From a bacterium (GTDB lineage Bacteria; Actinomycetota; Thermoleophilia; Solirubrobacterales; 70-9), in contig JAHEXV010000009.1 of assembly GCA_023251935.1 (NCBI GenBank), forward strand, positions 1 through 53,617: 53,617 nt of DNA, written 5' to 3'. The position numbers were made by a program, and so were the translations under genes. Of the stretch, positions 49,885 through 53,617 are shown piece by piece (position 1 is the first letter of the stretch; each line of letters begins with the position of its first letter). The notes below the pieces were generated by a model. That model searched no databases. It saw only the letters and a list, made by a program, of their open reading frames with translations, and was not told the origin of the DNA.

Positions 49885-51113
49885 GGGAGCCCGAGAGCGG
49901 GGTGGCCTCGCGTTGGCCGACGGCGAAATTCGGCGATGTTCTCCGGCGCGTCGAGCGCAAGGTGACGATCGACGATGCCAAGGAATACGCGACCGTCGGC
50001 GTGCGCTGGTACGGCAAGGGAGCGTTCGTGCGCGAGCGGCTCCTCGGAGCCGACATCGCGGCCAAGCAGCAGTCGATCCTCAAGAAGGGCGACGTCGTCT
50101 ACAACAAACTCTTCGCATGGAAGGGCTCCTTCGCCGTCGCAGACGACGCGGTCGATGGGCACCTCGTCAGCGGAGAGTTCCCGATCTATGAGCTCGACCG
50201 TGACCGACTCGATCCGCACTACCTGTCGTACTTCTTTCAGACGCTGGAGCTCGGTCTCCAAGCGGGACGCCTGTCACGCGGCGCAGCCGCCATCAGCCGA
50301 CTTCGGCTCAACCCATCCCAGTTCGCGGAGTTGAAGATCCCACTCCCGCCGCCGCCCGACCAAGAGGGGCTGGTCGATGTTCTGCGACGTGCCGAGGTGA
50401 AACTCGTTGAGGCGAAGCAGCTCCGGAGCGACGTGGGGGCGGAGGCGTCGGCCCTGGTGGCCGCGGCGATTGGCGAGCACCTCGCTCCATTCGAGGCGAG
50501 GGGCACGGTCTTCGATGTGCTCATGGGCAAACCTCGGAACGGGTGGTCGGCACCATGCGACAACGCTGAGAATGGGGTGCCAGTCCTCAGTCTCGGAGCG
50601 GTCACCGGGTTCACGTACCGCCCCATGGAGTACAAGCGCACGTCGGAGGCAACCGACCCCGACGGCCACTACTGGCTCCGGCCGGGGGACCTCCTTGTGA
50701 CACGGAGCAACACCGAGCAGCTCCTCGGCCACGCCGCGATCTACAGCGGCGAGCCGTCGCCATGCATCTACCCCGACCTCATGATGCGCCTCAAGGTCGA
50801 TCCCAAGAGGGCGGACACCCGCTTCGTCTACTACTGGCTCAGGACACCCGACGTGCGCGCCCGGATCCAGAGGGCGGGCAGCGGGACGAGCTCGACGATG
50901 AAGAAGATCACCCAGAAGGACGTGATGGGCCTGCCGTTCCCCGTCGACACGGGCCTCGCCGCTCAGCGGGCCGCGGTGGTGGCGCTCGACGAGATCGTGT
51001 CCCGCATCGATGAAGCCCGGTCGGCGCAGCGGAGCGTCGAGCAGGATCTCTCGGCGCTCATGCCCGCGTTGCTCGACCGTGCGTTCGCCGGCGAGCTAGG
51101 ACGGCCGGCGTAA
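49881..51113 (+). CDS. hsdS: Type I restriction specificity subunit
   Basis: A 410-residue protein with two target-recognition domains. The first (about 10-140) ends in SRLRLNPSQFAELKIPLPPPPDQ, leading to the first conserved coiled coil (LVDVLRRAEVKLVEAKQL). The second (about 195-350) includes GDLLVTRSNTEQLLGHAAIY and MKKITQKDVMGLPFPV, followed by the second coiled coil (VALDEIVSRIDEARSAQ, then LMPALLDRAFAGEL). GTG 49881 overlaps the hsdM stop; GTG 49869 is an alternative start. It decides the bipartite DNA sequence recognised. Confidence 0.9.
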   Translation: MREPESGVASRWPTAKFGDVLRRVERKVTIDDAKEYATVGVRWYGKGAFVRERLLGADIAAKQQSILKKGDVVYNKLFAWKGSFAVADDAVDGHLVSGEFPIYELDRDRLDPHYLSYFFQTLELGLQAGRLSRGAAAISRLRLNPSQFAELKIPLPPPPDQEGLVDVLRRAEVKLVEAKQLRSDVGAEASALVAAAIGEHLAPFEARGTVFDVLMGKPRNGWSAPCDNAENGVPVLSLGAVTGFTYRPMEYKRTSEATDPDGHYWLRPGDLLVTRSNTEQLLGHAAIYSGEPSPCIYPDLMMRLKVDPKRADTRFVYYWLRTPDVRARIQRAGSGTSSTMKKITQKDVMGLPFPVDTGLAAQRAAVVALDEIVSRIDEARSAQRSVEQDLSALMPALLDRAFAGELGRPA

Positions 51114-51172
51114 AGACCGTTTCCGCGGCGGCTAGGGCCGCTCGCCCGGCCGGAACCCGCGCGCCCTGTCGC

Positions 51173-51178
51173 TACGCT
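51173..51178 (+). promoter_or_regulatory. -10 element for the SIR2-like gene
   Basis: TACGCT lies 8 nt before the ATG at 51187 with no ribosome binding site, so this gene may be transcribed separately from hsdRMS. Confidence 0.4.
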
Positions 51179-51186
51179 GGTCGTCG

Positions 51187-52272
51187 ATGTCAGAGAAGCG
51201 ACCCGACCTCGACCCGCACGCCCTCGGCCTCGCCGACTGGGACGACCTCGCGGACACCGGTTGGGAGGGGCTTTTGGTCGGCAACGGCGCGAGCATCGTG
51301 GTGTCGCCCACGTTCTCGTACTCCTCGCTGTTCGACGTCGCATGCACCGAGGGGTTCTTGGAGAAGGTCGATGCCAACTTGTTCGAGGGCTTCGACACGG
51401 TCAACTTCGAGCAGATCCTGTACTCGCTTCGGACCGCCGCCCGCGTCAGCGACATCATGGGCGCGGACACCGAGCCGGTCGCGTCGGCCTACGAGCGGAT
51501 CGCTGAGGCGCTCGGCAAGTCGGCGCACAGCGCCCACGTCGAGTGGGGCTATCTGGGGCGTCGTCTGGACAGGATCTGCGCGGCGATCCGGCCGTACGAC
51601 TGGGTGTTCTCCACGAACTACGACTTGCTGCTCTACTGGGCCGCGCAGCTGGACCGCTATGTGTTCCGCGATTACTTCTTCAACCCGGCCGGTATCTTCG
51701 ACCGCTTCGATGTCGAGGTAGCTGGGCCAGCGACGAGACTCCTGTTCCTGCACGGTGGGCTCCACCTCTGGCGGCTTGAGGACGATCGAACGATGAAGCG
51801 CAAGCGTGAGGAGACCGACAGCCTCCTGTCGCTCGTGACCACACCGCCAGCCGGCCACCCTGGGGCGGTCCCGCTCGCGATCACGGAGGGCACCGCGGAG
51901 GGCAAGCTGCGCGCCATCTCCCGCTCCGACTACCTCACGTTCGCATTCGACGAATTCCAGAGTTCGGGAGGTCCGCTCGCCGTATTCGGGCTCGCGTTCG
52001 GAGAGACCGACAGCCACCTCGTCTCCGCGATCAATGAGTGGGGGGACGGCAGGGAGATCGCGATCTCCGAGAAGGCGGCGGGGAAGACGAAGCGCGATAT
52101 CGAGGAGCGCGCCAAGCAGTTGGACGCCCTGTTCCCGAGGTCCGTTGTGACCTTGTATGCGGCCGAGACGCATCCCTTGGGAGACCCCTCGCTCCGCATT
52201 CCGGGATTCGCCCGAGAGGACTCGGCGGCGTCCGCGGCTGCGGGGGCGACGACGAGCGCACCCACACGCTAG
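51187..52272 (+). CDS. SIR2-like (DUF4917-type) protein
   Basis: A 361-residue protein with SIR2-family NAD-binding marks: GLLVGNGASIVVS (28-40), WVFSTNYDLLLYWA (139-152, the TNYD motif) and LFLHGGLHLW (186-195, a likely catalytic or structural His). The C-terminal half has LTFAFDEFQSSGGPLAVFG and FGETDSHLV. This matches DUF4917-type proteins, which belong with SIR2-like enzymes; relatives in Thoeris and DSR systems hydrolyse NAD+ during phage infection. It lies 73 nt after hsdS, with its own TANNNT box, at the edge of the defence island. NADase activity is inference. Confidence 0.72.
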   Translation: MSEKRPDLDPHALGLADWDDLADTGWEGLLVGNGASIVVSPTFSYSSLFDVACTEGFLEKVDANLFEGFDTVNFEQILYSLRTAARVSDIMGADTEPVASAYERIAEALGKSAHSAHVEWGYLGRRLDRICAAIRPYDWVFSTNYDLLLYWAAQLDRYVFRDYFFNPAGIFDRFDVEVAGPATRLLFLHGGLHLWRLEDDRTMKRKREETDSLLSLVTTPPAGHPGAVPLAITEGTAEGKLRAISRSDYLTFAFDEFQSSGGPLAVFGLAFGETDSHLVSAINEWGDGREIAISEKAAGKTKRDIEERAKQLDALFPRSVVTLYAAETHPLGDPSLRIPGFAREDSAASAAAGATTSAPTR

Positions 52273-52610
52273 GACCCGCGCATCCGTGTGGTCTTCCGGG
52301 CCTGTACTCGGGTAGCTATGGCATGGTCACGAAGGGACTGCACTCGGCCTGGGGCCGAACGGTCACGCCGCCAGGCGCACCCGCTTGACTATCCGTGGGT
52401 GATCGCGGAGAAAGCACCGGGCCACCTATCGGATTTACCTAAGACGCACGGATCGAGGCTGGGGATGGGGCCCCGGATCGCACTACCGCTCCGCGCATTG
52501 CGGGTGCGGCCGCGGTCTTGCGACCAACCTCGGCCGCCCGACGATGAGTTTTCGTCTCGCGATCGGTCTCTAGCTGTGGCAGAGCAACCTGTAGAAGGAA
52601 GGAGAGCCCG
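52273..52610. other. Non-coding gap downstream of the defence island
   Basis: This 338-nt stretch has no convincing gene: the one longer open frame is Arg/Pro-rich and lacks a ribosome binding site and conserved features. I looked for a copy of the tRNA-Pro 3' end that would mark an attachment site and did not see one. A strong AAGGAAGGAGAG at 52595-52606 serves the short ORF that follows. Confidence 0.4.
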
Positions 52611-52685
52611 ATGTCAAGCGCAGAGGTGAAAGTCACCACGATCATCGTCCGTCGTTCGGGTGCGACGAGCTTGAAGCCATGCTGA
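52611..52685 (+). CDS. 24-residue leader-like ORF
   Basis: An ATG preceded by the strongest Shine-Dalgarno in this part of the window (AAGGAAGGAGAG, 4-nt spacing) opens a 24-codon frame, MSSAEVKVTTIIVRRSGATS followed by LKPC. Its TGA (52683-52685) lies just inside the next gene, whose ATG at 52679 has no Shine-Dalgarno. The arrangement suggests translational coupling. It may be a leader peptide or the remnant of a gene; function unknown. Confidence 0.45.
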   Translation: MSSAEVKVTTIIVRRSGATSLKPC

Positions 52686-53242
52686 TCTACTCGCTGAGCC
52701 TCTCGGTGGACGGCTTCATCGCCGACCGTGAGGGCGCGTTCGATTGGTCGGCGCCCAACGAGGACCTGTTTCGTTTCCACGTCACGCAGACACGGGAGCT
52801 TGGGGGCTTTCTGTTGGGCCGCAGGCTCTACGAGACGATGCTGGTGTGGGAGACGGATCCGTCGATGCGCGACAGCGAGCTCGACGCCGCGTTCGCCGAC
52901 GCCTGGTGCGCGATCCCGAAGATCGTCTTCAGCCGCACGCTCGACAGCGTTCAGGGCAACGCCCGGCTCGCGCAGGCGTCGGTGGCCGAGGAGGCCGCTG
53001 CCGCGCTCGAGGCGACCGAGAAGGACGTCGGGATCGGCGGCGCCGGCCTGGCCGCGGCAGCGATCGAGCTCGGCCTCGTCGACGAGCTGCGCATGTTCCG
53101 CAATCCGGTCGTCGTCGGTGGCGGCACGCCCTTCCTGCCGCCGGTCACCGAAGACGTCCCGCTCGACCTGATCGAGACCAGGACGTTCGGCTCGCGCGTG
53201 ATCTACGAGCGCTACGGGCGCGCCCGCGACGAGTCGGACTGA
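52679..53242 (+). CDS. RibD C-terminal / DHFR-like reductase family protein
   Basis: A 187-residue single-domain protein of the bacterial bifunctional deaminase-reductase C-terminal family. Marks are LSLSVDGFIADREGAFDW (5-22), GGFLLGRRLYETM (42-54), KDVGIGGAGLAAAAIELGLV (the NADPH-binding GGAGLA loop) and VDELRMFRNPVVVGGGTPFL. It is a stand-alone NADPH-dependent reductase of unknown substrate; the deaminase half of RibD is absent. Its start sits inside the short leader ORF, so its translation probably depends on that ORF. Confidence 0.82.
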   Translation: MLIYSLSLSVDGFIADREGAFDWSAPNEDLFRFHVTQTRELGGFLLGRRLYETMLVWETDPSMRDSELDAAFADAWCAIPKIVFSRTLDSVQGNARLAQASVAEEAAAALEATEKDVGIGGAGLAAAAIELGLVDELRMFRNPVVVGGGTPFLPPVTEDVPLDLIETRTFGSRVIYERYGRARDESD

Positions 53243-53550
53243 TACCGCAGTCCGAGTCATCAGCACCTCGCCGAGACTTTCGCCGCGGACAAACGCAGAC
53301 GTCCGACTGACTCGATTGGAGTGCTCCCTTCGCGTGAAAGCGGGAGCCGGTTACGAGGGGACTCGTGCGTCCCAGGTAAATCCGGCAGGTGGCCCGATTC
53401 GTTTCTCGCTACCACCCACGGATCGTCGAGCGAGTGCGCCTGGCGGCATAGGACTATCGCTTCTCGCGGAGGCTGTCGCGTAAACCCCTAGGGCGTCCGG
53501 GGGCGCGAATCGGCTAATCTGAAAACCCCAGGGTTTTTCGCGCCCTCGAC
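53243..53550. other. Intergenic region with probable insertion-sequence end
   Basis: No gene is visible in these 308 nt. Near the right side a hairpin AAAACCC-CA-GGGTTTT (53522-53537) lies 14 nt beyond the transposase stop and may be part of the element's terminal repeat or its terminator. The exact end of the insertion sequence cannot be set from one side. Confidence 0.4.
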
Positions 53551-53616
53551 TCAAGCCGCCGCGGCCGCCAGTGTGTGCCGGTGGAGCTTCAGGAGGTTGT
53601 TGGTGGCGGCAATCAG
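53551..53616 (-). mobile_element. C-terminal end of an IS transposase (cut by window edge)
   Basis: On the minus strand the frame entering from the edge reads LIAATNNLLKLHRHTLAAAA plus a final Ala before TGA (53553-53551). The phrase ATNNLLKLHRH is typical of the last residues of IS1182-like and related DDE transposases. Only 21 residues are seen, so family assignment is tentative. Confidence 0.55.
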
Positions 53617-53617
53617 T

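Noticed and set aside
43841-52272. Prophage
   Set aside because: No capsid, terminase, tail or integrase genes are seen; the island holds only defence-type genes.
52273-52678. Attachment-site copy of the tRNA-Pro 3' end marking the right border of the island
   Set aside because: I scanned the region by eye for the T-loop and acceptor sequence and did not find it; the border remains undefined.
1-53617. CRISPR arrays
   Set aside because: No series of regularly spaced direct repeats is visible; the only notable repeats are the pairs already listed.

Overview
The window is GC-rich actinobacterial chromosome. Frequent GTG starts, dense packing with many 4-nt overlaps, a fused two-domain F420 FO synthase (FbiC), BTAD/SARP regulators and AbiEi-DUF559 proteins suggest Actinomycetota, probably class Thermoleophilia (Solirubrobacterales or Gaiellales). 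The class assignment is inference from gene style, since no rRNA is present. Many genes lack a Shine-Dalgarno but carry a TANNNT box 6-10 nt before the start codon, which suggests common leaderless transcription.

Region by region. 1-5.2 kb: end of a TPR/O-antigen-ligase-like gene, an LPXTG-like membrane protein divergent from an ECF sigma factor, a polysaccharide deacetylase, and two tandem PAS-like/BTAD regulators with conserved cysteines. 5.2-15.5 kb: crotonyl-CoA carboxylase/reductase, a coiled-coil PD-(D/E)XK-like protein, a lipoprotein, YgfZ, a DtxR-type regulator overlapping an Nramp Mn transporter, a GGDEF-EAL-GAF protein and an orphan NMT1-like binding protein. 15.6-25.8 kb: a MIP channel, F420 biosynthesis (fbiC; cofD-cofC-cofE; NADPH:F420 oxidoreductase), an AbiEi-DUF559 gene flanked by 40-bp direct repeats, an alcohol dehydrogenase and cupin, an SDR and an FlK-like thioesterase separated by a 162-bp palindromic MITE-like element. 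25.9-40.8 kb: acyl-CoA and lipid metabolism (HMG-CoA lyase-like, WS/DGAT, 3-hydroxyacyl-CoA dehydrogenase, acyl-CoA carboxylase, acetoacetyl-CoA synthetase, di-iron desaturase), an MTA/MTI salvage pair, a second c-di-GMP protein and an M28 peptidase. 40.8-44.1 kb: five tRNAs (Leu-CAA, Leu-UAG, Trp-CCA, Gly-UCC, Pro-GGG) around an SRAP protein and two secreted CAP-domain proteins. 44.1-52.3 kb: a defence island next to tRNA-Pro with an OLD-like ATPase/TOPRIM nuclease, type I restriction-modification hsdR-hsdM-hsdS, and a SIR2-like DUF4917-type protein. 52.3-53.6 kb: a RibD/DHFR-like reductase behind a short coupled ORF, then the 3' end of an insertion sequence cut by the window edge.

How the genes work together. 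The F420 genes give a near-complete route from deazaflavin ring synthesis through lactyl/phosphoenolpyruvyl side-chain activation and glutamylation to F420 reduction. crotonyl-CoA carboxylase/reductase, 3-hydroxybutyryl-CoA dehydrogenase, acetoacetyl-CoA synthetase, the carboxylase and WS/DGAT fit C4-acyl-CoA assimilation and neutral-lipid storage. The most interesting non-genic signals are a perfect 20-bp palindrome that appears to be a symmetric bidirectional promoter between the F420 reductase and the SDR, the MITE-like element inserted exactly at an overlapping stop/start junction, the duplicated repeat around the AbiEi-DUF559 gene, and the composite defence island.
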